From an uncultured Clostridia bacterium (lineage in GTDB: Bacteria > Bacillota > Clostridia > Oscillospirales > Ruminococcaceae), in assembly GCA_948473085.1 (NCBI GenBank), contig CAOKWH010000002.1, forward strand, positions 1 to 64,000: 64,000 nt of DNA, in the 5' to 3' direction. A program made the translations under genes and the position numbers. A model generated the notes under the pieces. The model searched no databases. It had not been told where the DNA came from and worked only from the letters and a program-made list of their open reading frames with translations. This document shows positions 27,222 through 35,899 of this stretch, piece by piece (positions within the stretch are counted from its first letter, which is position 1; each line of letters begins with the position of its first letter).

Positions 27222-28580
27222 TCAGCTATCGCGGATATTCTTCACAATGTCCTCCACCGTTTCCTTAAAGTGGCTGTCCTTTCGCATCTGGTCCTCCACC
27301 TGTTTGATGGCATAGACTATGGTGGAGTGGTCCCGGTTGCCCAGCTCGTCCCCGATGGCCTGCATGGAGGCTTGGGTAATCTCCCGGATGACATAGGCGG
27401 ACACCTGCCGGGCGGTGGAGATGTGGGCGGTGCGCTTGGTGGAGCGGATTTCATCGGCAGTGACGCCGTAGGTGCGCCCCACCTCGCCAATAATGCGCTC
27501 CACCGTCACCTGGATGGGCTGGCTGTCGTTGAAGATATCCCGGATGGCGTTCTGCGCAATGAGGATGGTGGTGGGGCTGCCCACCAGCAGCTTGTAGGCC
27601 TTGAGCTTTTTAACCACGCCTTCCAGCTGCCGGATGTTGGATTTCAGCTTGTTGGCAATGTACTCCGACACCTCCGGGGGCATATCCAGGTCCATCAGCT
27701 CGGCCTTGCGCCGGACAATGGCCACCCGGGTTTCAAAGTCCGGGGGCTGGATATCGGCCAGCAGGCCCCATTCAAACCGGGTTTTCAGCCGGTCATCCAG
27801 GGTTTTAATCTCCTTGGGGGGCCGGTCAGAGGTGAGGATAATCTGCTTGCCGTTCTGGTGCAGCGCCTCAAAGGTGTGGAAAAACTCCTCCTGGGTGCGC
27901 TCCTTGCCGCCGATAAACTGGATATCGTCCACCAGAAGCACATCGGCGCCCCGGTATTTATTGTGGAATTCGTTGGTAGTGTCGTTTTTGATGGCGTCGA
28001 TAATCTGGTTGGTGAACTCCTCCCCCTTGATGTAGATGCAGTTATACTCGGGGTGGCTGGCCGAAATCTCGTACATGATGGCCCGCATCAGGTGGGTTTT
28101 GCCCAGCCCGGAGCCGCCGTAGATAAACAGTGGGTTGTAGGCCTGGGCCGGGGTGGCCGCCACTGCCTGCGCGGCGGCATGGGCAAACTTGTTGGAGTTG
28201 CCCACAATAAAGGTGGAGAAGGTGTATTCATAATCCCCGCCCTGGGAGCTCTGCTCAATCTCCTCCGGGCTGTACCGGTTAAAGGCCACTGATTGCTCCT
28301 CTGCCGACAGGATGGGGTTTACCTCGGCGGGCTTTTCCACGCAGAGGATCTCCACCTCGGCGGCAAAGCCCAGCATCTCGGCAAAGCCCCGGGTGAGCAC
28401 ATCCAGGTATTTGTTGGATACCACTTCCAGCATAAAGCTGCTGTTTACCGATAGCCGGGCCTTCCCTTCCTCAAACCCCACCGGCTGGATGGGGGCAATC
28501 CAGAGGTCGAAGGGCACCGGGCTGACCTCTTTCCTACAGAATTCTTTTACCAGGTCGAAAACTTCTGCAAAGGACTCCAT
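27222..28580 (-). CDS. dnaA: Chromosomal replication initiator protein DnaA
   Basis: A 452-aa AAA+ initiator. Domain I is residues 1-80, followed by a short linker; Walker A is GGSGLGKTHLM, Walker B VLLVDDIQFI, and domain IV carries the DNA-binding signature GNRDHSTIVYAIKQVE. It melts oriC and loads the helicase. Both flanking intergenic regions carry nonamer repeats, giving a bipartite origin. The start codon at 28580 is the first in-frame ATG with a fitting N terminus (ESFAEVFDLVKEFCRKE). Confidence 0.97.
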   Translation of the reverse strand: MESFAEVFDLVKEFCRKEVSPVPFDLWIAPIQPVGFEEGKARLSVNSSFMLEVVSNKYLDVLTRGFAEMLGFAAEVEILCVEKPAEVNPILSAEEQSVAFNRYSPEEIEQSSQGGDYEYTFSTFIVGNSNKFAHAAAQAVAATPAQAYNPLFIYGGSGLGKTHLMRAIMYEISASHPEYNCIYIKGEEFTNQIIDAIKNDTTNEFHNKYRGADVLLVDDIQFIGGKERTQEEFFHTFEALHQNGKQIILTSDRPPKEIKTLDDRLKTRFEWGLLADIQPPDFETRVAIVRRKAELMDLDMPPEVSEYIANKLKSNIRQLEGVVKKLKAYKLLVGSPTTILIAQNAIRDIFNDSQPIQVTVERIIGEVGRTYGVTADEIRSTKRTAHISTARQVSAYVIREITQASMQAIGDELGNRDHSTIVYAIKQVEDQMRKDSHFKETVEDIVKNIRDS

Positions 28581-28969
28581 AATTTAACTCTTTCCTTCCA
28601 TGCTTTTTCACAATTTCACTTATCCGCAAACAGCCAGTTAAAAGAATGAGGATAACTGTTGAAAAGTCTGTTGAAAGTGTTGAAAACTGATTTGAACAAG
28701 TTTTCAAAAATTTTCAACGGCGCTTTTTGTTCAAAATTCACCTATAAATAATAGCACAAAACTGCCCCCTTTTCAAGGTTTTCAACAGACCTTTGCTTAT
28801 ATTATATATAATAGTATAAAATAGGCCGGCAGGCGCCGCCGCCAGCGGCGGGAAAAGGGGTGCTTTTGGCGGTTCGGCATAAAAAATTTGCAATTTATTA
28901 TTGACAGAAGGGCCAGACATAAGCTATACTATATCCTTGTAAGGTTTCGCTTGAAAGGAGGGTGTCCTG
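28581..28969. other. Second part of oriC (rpmH-dnaA intergenic) with repeated nonamers
   Basis: Near-consensus DnaA boxes occur at 28620-28628 (TTATCCGCA, plus strand) and 28647-28655 (TTATCCTCA, minus strand). Next to them is a series of TTTTCAACA-type nonamers: 28657, 28669 (one mismatch), 28678, 28711 (one mismatch) and 28779, on both strands. An AT-rich stretch TATATTATATATAATAG at 28799-28816 follows. The rpmH promoter is at its right end. The dnaA promoter must lie in the left part and would overlap the boxes, consistent with autoregulation, but no clear -35/-10 pair is visible. Confidence 0.75.
28901..28930 (+). promoter_or_regulatory. Predicted promoter of rpmH
   Basis: TTGACA and TATACT with an 18-bp spacer, 40 bp upstream of the rpmH start codon. 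It faces away from dnaA. Confidence 0.75.
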
Positions 28970-29104
28970 ATGCTTAGAACATATCAGCCCAAGAAGCTTC
29001 AGAGAAAGAAGGAGCATGGCTTCCGCAAGAGAATGAAAACTAAAAATGGTCGCAAGGTGCTCGCTCGCAGAAGAGCTAAGGGTAGAGCAAGACTGTCTCA
29101 CTAA
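28970..29104 (+). CDS. rpmH: 50S ribosomal protein L34
   Basis: A 44-aa very basic protein beginning [20 protein letters not shown] and ending GRARLSH, the canonical L34 sequence. AAAGGAGGGTGTCCTG precedes the ATG. It is the first gene of the rightward group rpmH-rnpA-yidD-yidC-jag and is too short for many gene finders. Confidence 0.98.
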   Translation: MLRTYQPKKLQRKKEHGFRKRMKTKNGRKVLARRRAKGRARLSH

Positions 29105-29224
29105 GGGTATATTGATAGGGCCGCAAACAGCATGGTTTTGTGGTCCTGTTTTGTTATTGGTGAAACAGCGGCCCCACCCCTGCACCACAGGTAAAACCGA
29201 GTTTGTGGGGAAGAGCTGAAACGG

Positions 29225-29587
29225 ATGCAGGCTGTAACATTAAATCAGAACAGGGAATTCCGCCGGGTGTATGCCCGGGGCAAGAGCAAGGTGGACCGCC
29301 TGTTGGTCACCTATCTGTTAAAGAACAAGCATGGCCGCAGCCGCATTGGTTTTACTGCCACAAAAAAGGTGGGAAAAGCCTGCAAACGCAACCGCGCAAG
29401 AAGAGTTATCCGCGAAGCCTATCGAATTTTGGAGCCGCAGCTGGAACAGGGGTACGATATTGTCTTTGTTGCCCGCAGCGCCACCAGCGAGGTTAAAATG
29501 CAGGAGGTGCTGGCTGTCATGCGCCGCCAGCTCAGCCCCATTACCATCCGCCCGGGGAAACAGCCCCCAATTAGTGAGGAAAAGTAG
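29225..29587 (+). CDS. rnpA: Ribonuclease P protein component
   Basis: A 120-aa basic protein that assists the RNase P RNA in tRNA 5' maturation. The RNR motif region is [21 protein letters not shown], preceded by [21 protein letters not shown]. It follows rpmH after 120 bp containing an inverted repeat (29118-29174). The normal family size is 110-125 aa. Confidence 0.96.
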   Translation: MQAVTLNQNREFRRVYARGKSKVDRLLVTYLLKNKHGRSRIGFTATKKVGKACKRNRARRVIREAYRILEPQLEQGYDIVFVARSATSEVKMQEVLAVMRRQLSPITIRPGKQPPISEEK

Positions 29588-29595
29588 AGGTTTTT

Positions 29596-29850
29596 TTGAA
29601 AAAGCTATTTTTACTCATCATTCGTTTTTATCAAAAATATATTACTCCATATACGCCTGCCCACTGCAGGTTTTATCCAACCTGCTCCTCCTATGCCTAC
29701 CAGGCAATTTTGCGCTTTGGCGCAATAAGGGGCGGGTTTCTTGCAGTCCGGCGCATCCTGCGCTGCAACCCCTTGTTTCCCGGCGGGTATGACCCGGTTC
29801 CGGAAGAATTCCCCCCTTTGTTTGGAAAGGGGATAGATAAAGACGAATAA
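29596..29850 (+). CDS. yidD: Membrane protein insertion efficiency factor YidD
   Basis: An 84-aa protein with the family core [60 protein letters not shown], including the conserved cysteines. It starts with TTG at 29596 with AGAGG upstream, only 8 bp after rnpA. It is thought to help YidC insert membrane proteins and lies between rnpA and yidC as usual. Confidence 0.95.
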   Translation: MKKLFLLIIRFYQKYITPYTPAHCRFYPTCSSYAYQAILRFGAIRGGFLAVRRILRCNPLFPGGYDPVPEEFPPLFGKGIDKDE

Positions 29851-29977
29851 CCCGCCGCAGCCGCCTGCCCCCTCCTTTACCCACCAAGGCGAGACGCTGC
29901 TTAGCGGCCGCGGGACGGACAAGCCGTTCCGCCCTATTTTTACTGATAAAAAGTCCCCTCGTAAAGGAGAACAGAGA

Positions 29978-31123
29978 ATGCGAATACTTGGTACACCCCT
30001 TGGCTGGATCCTTCATTTCTGCTATTCGTTTGTGCAGAACTATGGCCTGGCGCTGATTATGTTCACGATTCTCACCCGTCTTATCCTGCTGCCGCTGTCC
30101 ATCAAGCAGCAAAAGGGCATGGTTAAAATGGCCATGTTCCGGCCCAAGATGGAGGAGATCCAGAAAAAATATGCCAAAAACCCCACAAAGATGAATGAGG
30201 AGCTCTCCAACCTCTATGCCCGGGAGGGGTACAACCCCCTGTCCGGCTGCCTGCCCACCCTCATCCAGTTCCCCATCCTGTTTGGGCTTATTGATGTTAT
30301 CTATAACCCCCTTACCCACCTGCTGCGCATCAATGCGGCCACCATCAACAGCGCCATCGAAATTGCCAAAACGGTGCTGGGGGAGGATGGCATGTCCCGT
30401 TACAGCAGCGAGATGAGCGTCATCCGGGCAGTGAGCCTGGACCCCGGCGCCTTTGGCACCGTGGGCGGGGATTTTGTATCCCAGATCCAGAATTTTGATT
30501 TTACCTTCTTTGGCATGGACCTGGGGGTTACCCCCACCATAGCCCTGAACATCTTTTTGCTTATCCCCATCCTGTCCGGTATCAGCTCGTTTTGCATGTC
30601 CTACCTTTCGGTAAAAAACAACCCGACCTCTGTGGATGGCACAGCAGCCGCCAACAACACCATGCTGGTGATGATGCCGCTGATGTCGGTTTGGATTTCC
30701 TTCCAGGTGCCGGCCGGCGTAGGTATCTACTGGCTGCTCTCCAACTTCTTCATGGTGGCCCAGCAGTTTGTACTGGGCAAGCTGTATAACCCCAGAGAGA
30801 TGGCGGAGAAGGCCAAGGCCGAGCTGGAAGCCCAGCGGGAGCAGGAGCGCCAGGAGAAGATAGAAGCCCGCCGGGAGGCCAAGGAAAAGCAGGCCGAACG
30901 GAACCGCCAGGCTGCCGAAGCCGCCAAAACTGCCAAAAAGGGCAGAAAGCCGGTGAAGGTGGAGGAAGAAACGCTGGTGGACCTGGCCGAAGAGGACGAA
31001 ATTGACGATAAGGCGCTGACCCAGAAGGAGATTAACCGCATGAAGCTGGCCGCCGCCCGCCGCCGGGATGCCGAGCGTTACGGCGACGAGTATGTGGAGG
31101 TGGAGGACAGCGACCTGGAGTAA
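29978..31123 (+). CDS. yidC: YidC/Oxa1 family membrane protein insertase
   Basis: A 381-aa insertase. The first core helix carries the conserved groove arginine in LIMFTILTRLILLPLSIKQQKGM, followed by the cytoplasmic hairpin MFRPKMEEIQKKYAKNPTKMNEEL and four further helices. After the last helix at about residue 270 comes a highly charged coiled coil and acidic tail (residues 275-381). Unlike many Gram-positive homologues there is no lipobox at the N terminus. Such basic tails are thought to touch the ribosome. AAAGGAGAACAGAG precedes the ATG. Confidence 0.95.
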   Translation: MRILGTPLGWILHFCYSFVQNYGLALIMFTILTRLILLPLSIKQQKGMVKMAMFRPKMEEIQKKYAKNPTKMNEELSNLYAREGYNPLSGCLPTLIQFPILFGLIDVIYNPLTHLLRINAATINSAIEIAKTVLGEDGMSRYSSEMSVIRAVSLDPGAFGTVGGDFVSQIQNFDFTFFGMDLGVTPTIALNIFLLIPILSGISSFCMSYLSVKNNPTSVDGTAAANNTMLVMMPLMSVWISFQVPAGVGIYWLLSNFFMVAQQFVLGKLYNPREMAEKAKAELEAQREQERQEKIEARREAKEKQAERNRQAAEAAKTAKKGRKPVKVEEETLVDLAEEDEIDDKALTQKEINRMKLAAARRRDAERYGDEYVEVEDSDLE

Positions 31124-31166
31124 GGCCCGCTTTCCCCCCAATGGTTCCCATAAGGAGGAGCACAGA

Positions 31167-32252
31167 ATGATAAGAGAGTATATTGGAACAGGCAAAACGG
31201 TGGAAGAGGCGATTGAAGCCGCCTGCGCCGCCCTTGGCTGTGACCGGGAAAAGATAGAGTTTGAGATCCTGTCCCTGGCCAAAAAGAGCTTTTTCGGCCT
31301 GAAGGTTACCCCCGCCCAAGTAAAGGTGACCTATGAGGACGGTATTCCCGCCCCCAAGGCGGAACGCCCCCGGGAAAAGGCTGACCCCCGCCCCGAGAGG
31401 AAGCAGCCTGCTCCCGCCGCCGGGAAACCGGCAAAGAAGGAGGCTGCCCCACAGGAGACCGCACCGCCGGCACAGGAGAAAAAGCTGGATCCGGAAAAGA
31501 AGCCAGCCCCGGAGAAGAAGCCGGAGCCGCCGGCTGAGCCCAAGCAGGAGGACTTGTACCACACCGCCCCCCTGACCGACGCCATCCCGGAGGAGGTAAA
31601 GCCCAAGGCGGATGCCGCTGTCGGCTACCTCACCGATGTGATAGCCAAGATGGGGGTAAAAGAGTTCACCATCACCCCCAAGATGCGGGAAAACACACTG
31701 GTGCTGATGATTGAAGGCAGCGACCTGGGTGTGGTTATCGGCCGCCGGGGTGAAACGCTGGATAGCTTGCAGTACCTCACCAGCCTGGTGTGCAACCGGG
31801 GGGAAGGGGAGTATATCCGGGTGAACCTGGACAGCGGCAACTACCGGGAAAAGCGGATTAAGACCTTGGAGGAGCTGGCCATCAAGGTGGCCCGCAATGC
31901 CGTGCGCACCGGCCGCAGCACCACATTGGAGCCGATGAACCCCTATGATAGGCGCATTATCCATGCCTCGGTATCCAAGGTGGAGGGCGCTGTGTCCACA
32001 TCGGTGGGCGAGGAGCCCCAGCGCCGGGTGGTTATCAGCTCGGCCAATCCCCGCAAGGGGGAGAACCGCCGTGGCGGCAGCTACCGGGGAGGCCGTGGCG
32101 GCAGAGGCGCCCGGGGCGGGGACCGCCGCCGGAATGACCGGGATCGCCGGCCGTCCACCAGCCCGGCTGCTGAGGGGGAGCCTTCCCCAAAAAAGACCGA
32201 ACCCCTAAAGGAGGCGGCGGACAAGCCCCTCTATGGAAAGATAGAATTGTAA
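31167..32252 (+). CDS. jag: RNA-binding protein Jag/KhpB with RGG-rich tail
   Basis: A 361-aa protein. Jag-N domain at 1-55 (MIREYIGTGKTVEEAIEAAC), a Pro/Lys/Ala-rich linker at 60-145, a KH domain at about 150-230 with GRRG loop (VVIGRRGETLDSL), and an R3H domain at about 232-295 (YDRRIIHASV). The last 60 residues contain a Gly/Arg-rich stretch (RRGGSYRGGRGGRGARGG, residues 301-318) and a basic tail, an uncommon addition. KhpB/Jag is a global RNA chaperone affecting cell elongation and division in other Gram-positives. AAGGAGGAG precedes the ATG. mnmE, the expected next gene, is missing. Confidence 0.93.
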   Translation: MIREYIGTGKTVEEAIEAACAALGCDREKIEFEILSLAKKSFFGLKVTPAQVKVTYEDGIPAPKAERPREKADPRPERKQPAPAAGKPAKKEAAPQETAPPAQEKKLDPEKKPAPEKKPEPPAEPKQEDLYHTAPLTDAIPEEVKPKADAAVGYLTDVIAKMGVKEFTITPKMRENTLVLMIEGSDLGVVIGRRGETLDSLQYLTSLVCNRGEGEYIRVNLDSGNYREKRIKTLEELAIKVARNAVRTGRSTTLEPMNPYDRRIIHASVSKVEGAVSTSVGEEPQRRVVISSANPRKGENRRGGSYRGGRGGRGARGGDRRRNDRDRRPSTSPAAEGEPSPKKTEPLKEAADKPLYGKIEL

Positions 32253-32255
32253 GAA

Positions 32256-32279
32256 AAGGCCGGGGAAGTTCCCGGCCTT
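32256..32279 (+). terminator. Rho-independent terminator after jag
   Basis: AAGGCCGGG and CCCGGCCTT form the stem, followed by CTTTTTTG. It starts 4 bp after the jag stop codon and ends the rpmH-jag group. Confidence 0.93.
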
Positions 32280-32303
32280 CTTTTTTGCCCCGGAAAAATC
32301 TGC

Positions 32304-32332
32304 TTGTGTCGGCAGGGCTTTTATGCTATATT
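32304..32332 (+). promoter_or_regulatory. Predicted promoter of the large lipoprotein gene
   Basis: TTGTGT and TATATT with a 17-bp spacer, 47 bp upstream of the start codon at 32379 and downstream of the jag terminator. Confidence 0.5.
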
Positions 32333-32378
32333 TTATACGGATGTTAAAACTGAAACAAAGGATGAAAGAGGGAAGAAC

Positions 32379-34670
32379 ATGAATAAGAAACTTGTTGCAG
32401 CCGGGTTGGGGTTCTGTGTTGCTTTGAGTTCGGTCTTTTTCACAGGCTGCCAGCCGCAGGAGGAACAGTCCTCGATGTCAAGTACAGCCGATATGCCACA
32501 GGAGAGCACAAACCAGCGGGTGCTGGACCTGCCCGGCACCTATTCCGACAAAGAGGAGTATGAAATGCTCACCATTGCCGCCGGGGATGTTGTGGTGGAA
32601 AACGCCACAGCCGATGAGCTGATTATTGCCGCGTCGGTGGGGGATGGCGATGTTACGCTGCGCGCCTGCCAGGTACAGCAGCTCACCATCCTGGGCGGCG
32701 GCCGGGAGAGCATCCACCTGGAGGGCACCACCGTGGGCACCCTGACCTCCGCCCGGGAGGAGGATGCCGTGCGTATTGTGGTGGATGCTGCCTCCACAGT
32801 GGAGAATCTCACACTGGAAAAGGAAACCATTCTGGAAGTAGAGGGCAGTGTGCAGACCTTGAACATCAAGCGGGAGGCCCAAAGCTCGGTTATCACCGAG
32901 GAGGGCGGCATTACCTCGGTTGTCCGGGAGGAGCCCCTGCCGGAAACCACCGTTCAGCTGCCTGTGAACACTGTTACAACCCCTCCTGCCCAGCCGGCAG
33001 CGCCTCAGCCTCCGGCACAGCAGCCGGTGCAGGAGGAGCAGAGCAGTTCGGCTGCTTCCCAGCCGGAGAGCAGCAAGCCCCAGCGCCCCAGTGATGACGA
33101 CGATGACGATGATTATGACTATACCCCGTCGCCCAGCTACTCCATCTCCCGGATTAGCGCAGTGCCGGGCAAGGTGACCGTAACCCTGAACCGGGCCACC
33201 TCCAAGCCGGTTCCTCTGGAGGATATTTCCATCCTCTGCAACACCGGCGGTTCGGATATGACCATCCTGCGGGTGTCCACCAAGGATAACAAGGTCTATG
33301 AGCTGACAACCTCCTATTACAAGGATAACGAGTACGAGCTCTATATGACCCTGCCCAACGGCAAGATCATCAGCAAGGTGTTTGAACTGCGCACCACCGG
33401 GCCGGAAATCAGCGAGGTAAAGGCGGTGCGCATCAACAAGAGCAGCGCAGACTTTTTGTTTGTCAGCGACCAGCTGGGCACCTTCTACTATCTGGTGGAG
33501 GAATCGGCAGACCCGGCGGCAGCAGCGGCCGAAAACGCCCTGTCGGCAGCGGCAAAGAGCACAGTGCCCACCCCGGCCGAGATGAAGGCCAGCGGCACCC
33601 TGTTCACCATGGAAAAGCGGGATAACATCCTGCGTATCAACGGCCTGCAGCCGGATACCGCCTATGACCTCTACTTCATGGCCATCAGCACAGAGGGGGA
33701 GGAAACACTGGTACAGGGCCCGGTACAGATTGACGCCACACCCAAACAGGAGCCGGAGAAGAATGCTGTGCAAATTACGGCAGCCACCGCCACCGACACC
33801 TATTTTGACATCACCCTGAGCCAGGCCGCCCCGGAGGAGCTACGCCTGGAGCAGTTCAGCATCAGCTGCCCCAGCGAATCTGCGCTGCACCTGGGCCGGC
33901 TGGAAAAGCTCAGCGAAACCCAGTACCGGCTGCATATGAAAACCGGCTATTTCTTCCGGGATATGAACCACTACACAGTGGTTATTACCTACAGCGACAA
34001 CACAGTCAGCGAATACACCTTCTTTGTGGACCTCTCCTGGCCGAAGCTGTCGCTGCCCACCATCATCCGCCGGTCGGAAACCGAGGCCGAATTTACCTTC
34101 CGGGTGGATGAGGACGGCAAGCTCTGGTACCTCATCGGGGAGGATGAGGAAAAGCCCACAATAGATACTGTTATAAAGACAGGCAAGGAAATTTCCTTCA
34201 AAGCCGGAGCCAACGAGTTTGATTTGGAAGGGATTACGGCAAACAGCACCTATCTCTACTATGTCAGCGAGGATTTGCTGGGCAACCGCCCCGACTTTGT
34301 GGACCGGCAGGCTGTTCCGAAAGAAAGCACGCCTGAGAACCCCACACCGCCTACAAGCAGTGAGGAGATAAAGTCCATTACAACTGTAAAAGGTTCCATT
34401 CCAATAGGGGAGTGTACCGTTGTAAAGGTAGAGTGCAGTGAAGGTTTCTTTGATTACCATTTTGTAAGTGCAGATGATATTACCATTAAGCAGGTCGGCA
34501 GTTCCTCCTTTTACAATGGCAGCCGCGATTTGCAAACGGAGATGAGCGGCAGCACGATATCCATCTATATCCGCAAAAGCAATGCTACCATCCTGCCGGC
34601 GGGAGAATATACTATTACAATGATAATAGATGATGGCAGTCAATTATCAGGCAATTTTACAGTAGAATAA
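32379..34670 (+). CDS. Large multidomain surface lipoprotein, 763 aa
   Basis: The signal peptide MNKKLVAAGLGFCVALSSVFF ends in the lipobox FTGC (Cys24), so the protein is probably lipid-anchored outside. Residues 50-200 are repetitive beta strands (DVVVENATADELIIAASVGDGDVTLRACQVQQLTIL), suggesting a beta-helix. Then follow a Pro/Gln/Ser linker, an acidic run of seven Asp, and about 500 residues of beta-sandwich-like repeats (LRINGLQPDTAYDLYFMAIS; LEGITANSTYLYYVSEDLLGN) reminiscent of fibronectin III and bacterial Ig modules. I do not recognise a catalytic domain. It has its own promoter and terminator, and occupies the position where mnmE is expected. Confidence 0.85.
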   Translation: MNKKLVAAGLGFCVALSSVFFTGCQPQEEQSSMSSTADMPQESTNQRVLDLPGTYSDKEEYEMLTIAAGDVVVENATADELIIAASVGDGDVTLRACQVQQLTILGGGRESIHLEGTTVGTLTSAREEDAVRIVVDAASTVENLTLEKETILEVEGSVQTLNIKREAQSSVITEEGGITSVVREEPLPETTVQLPVNTVTTPPAQPAAPQPPAQQPVQEEQSSSAASQPESSKPQRPSDDDDDDDYDYTPSPSYSISRISAVPGKVTVTLNRATSKPVPLEDISILCNTGGSDMTILRVSTKDNKVYELTTSYYKDNEYELYMTLPNGKIISKVFELRTTGPEISEVKAVRINKSSADFLFVSDQLGTFYYLVEESADPAAAAAENALSAAAKSTVPTPAEMKASGTLFTMEKRDNILRINGLQPDTAYDLYFMAISTEGEETLVQGPVQIDATPKQEPEKNAVQITAATATDTYFDITLSQAAPEELRLEQFSISCPSESALHLGRLEKLSETQYRLHMKTGYFFRDMNHYTVVITYSDNTVSEYTFFVDLSWPKLSLPTIIRRSETEAEFTFRVDEDGKLWYLIGEDEEKPTIDTVIKTGKEISFKAGANEFDLEGITANSTYLYYVSEDLLGNRPDFVDRQAVPKESTPENPTPPTSSEEIKSITTVKGSIPIGECTVVKVECSEGFFDYHFVSADDITIKQVGSSSFYNGSRDLQTEMSGSTISIYIRKSNATILPAGEYTITMIIDDGSQLSGNFTVE

Positions 34671-34672
34671 AC

Positions 34673-34704
34673 AAAAAAGGGCTGGGTTTTTCCGGCCCTT
34701 TTTT
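34673..34704 (+). terminator. Terminator after the large lipoprotein gene
   Basis: AAAAAAGGGCTGG and CCGGCCCTTTTTT pair around a short U-rich loop. It lies 3 bp after the stop codon. Confidence 0.88.
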
Positions 34705-34725
34705 CTAAAGAAAGGGGGATTTAAA

Positions 34726-35613
34726 ATGAAACAGATTTTGCTCATCCTGCTCACCCTGCTGCTGTCCGGGAATGCAGCCGAACCGGGCCTCCCGCAGGAG
34801 ATAGCGGAACCGGCGCCTGACAGCCCGCCCGCCGCCATTGTAGAAGAGGTGGCAGAGGAGCGCTGGCTCTATATCCGGGGCAGCGAGGGAAAACCCCACC
34901 CCGATGGCTATACAGCTCCCGCTCCCGACCCCTATGCCGCTGACAAACAGGATGAATATGACTATATCCACCAGCGCCTAACTTTTACTGTGGTGGACAG
35001 CTCCGGCCAGCCGGTGCCCGGCCTGACCCTGACCCTCTGCGGAAACAGTGAGGAAACGGCATTTTTACAAAACTTTACTGCCAGCGCCCGGTCGGATTTT
35101 GCAGGGGAGATTCACCTCCCATCCCCAGTGCCCATCGCCCCCATCCGGGGCTGTATCCAGGGGGAACCCGACCCCGCCACCGGAGAAAGGCCCAGCCAGA
35201 GTTGGGAATGGAGCACCCAGGAACTGGACCAGGAGGCCACCGGCCACTATACCATCATCTGGACCCAGGGCACAGCCCAGGAGATGCTGGAACGCCATAC
35301 CATTGCCATTCCCATCCGGATTGGGAATGGAACAGAGCTTGCCCGGCCGGAGGAGGTTTCGTTTATAGCCGAACTGCCCGGGGTAGCCCGACTGGAGCAG
35401 CAGACGCTGTTCCTGCCCGAAAAACAGGCCTATCTCTGCCAGGTGCTGCTCCCATCCGGCACCAGCCGGGAGGACTGGGACGGCGCTACACTGCAGCTCC
35501 ATGCCTGGTATCTGATAGAGAAGTCGGTGGAGCGGGGAACCATCAATTTGAATGGAGAGGGGGAGGTTCCTCTCTCCGATGTACCGGCCGAGGTGGTGCT
35601 GACACTGCAATAG
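34726..35613 (+). CDS. Exported protein of unknown function, 295 aa
   Basis: The signal peptide MKQILLILLTLLLSGNAAEP has no lipobox cysteine and is probably cleaved. A Pro/Glu-rich spacer is followed by a domain with LTFTVVDSSGQPVPGLTLTLCGN, which resembles a carboxypeptidase-regulatory or Cna-B-type beta sandwich. The rest (residues 130-295) is beta-rich with no recognised motif. AAAGGGGGATTTAAA is the ribosome site. It follows the large lipoprotein behind a terminator and may be partly read-through transcribed. I assign no function. Confidence 0.75.
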   Translation: MKQILLILLTLLLSGNAAEPGLPQEIAEPAPDSPPAAIVEEVAEERWLYIRGSEGKPHPDGYTAPAPDPYAADKQDEYDYIHQRLTFTVVDSSGQPVPGLTLTLCGNSEETAFLQNFTASARSDFAGEIHLPSPVPIAPIRGCIQGEPDPATGERPSQSWEWSTQELDQEATGHYTIIWTQGTAQEMLERHTIAIPIRIGNGTELARPEEVSFIAELPGVARLEQQTLFLPEKQAYLCQVLLPSGTSREDWDGATLQLHAWYLIEKSVERGTINLNGEGEVPLSDVPAEVVLTLQ

Positions 35614-35899
35614 CCGCAAAAAATAGCGGGTTTTTGGCAGCTGCCTCTCTCTTTTTGCCGTTTGGGTACAAAGGGCTTTGCATAGGCGCGCTATCCCCTT
35701 TTTTGGGCCAATACTGTTATTTTAAGAGTATTTCATGCTATACTATCTCAAAGGCCCCTTTCCGCCCCTTGTGGGATGATATCCCGCTATCAAAGGGCAG
35801 GGTACAGGGGGCCATGTGGCAGGGAGGAGCGTCCCCTCTGATAATAAGGCCCTACACTCCCCGCCGGGCCGGATAAAAGAAAAAGGACAGGTGTTATCT

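Noticed and set aside
29153..29168. TGTTATTGGTGAAACA as a sixth parS site
   Set aside because: Only one half (GTGAAACA) matches; four mismatches in the other half, whereas the accepted sites have at most two differences from consensus.
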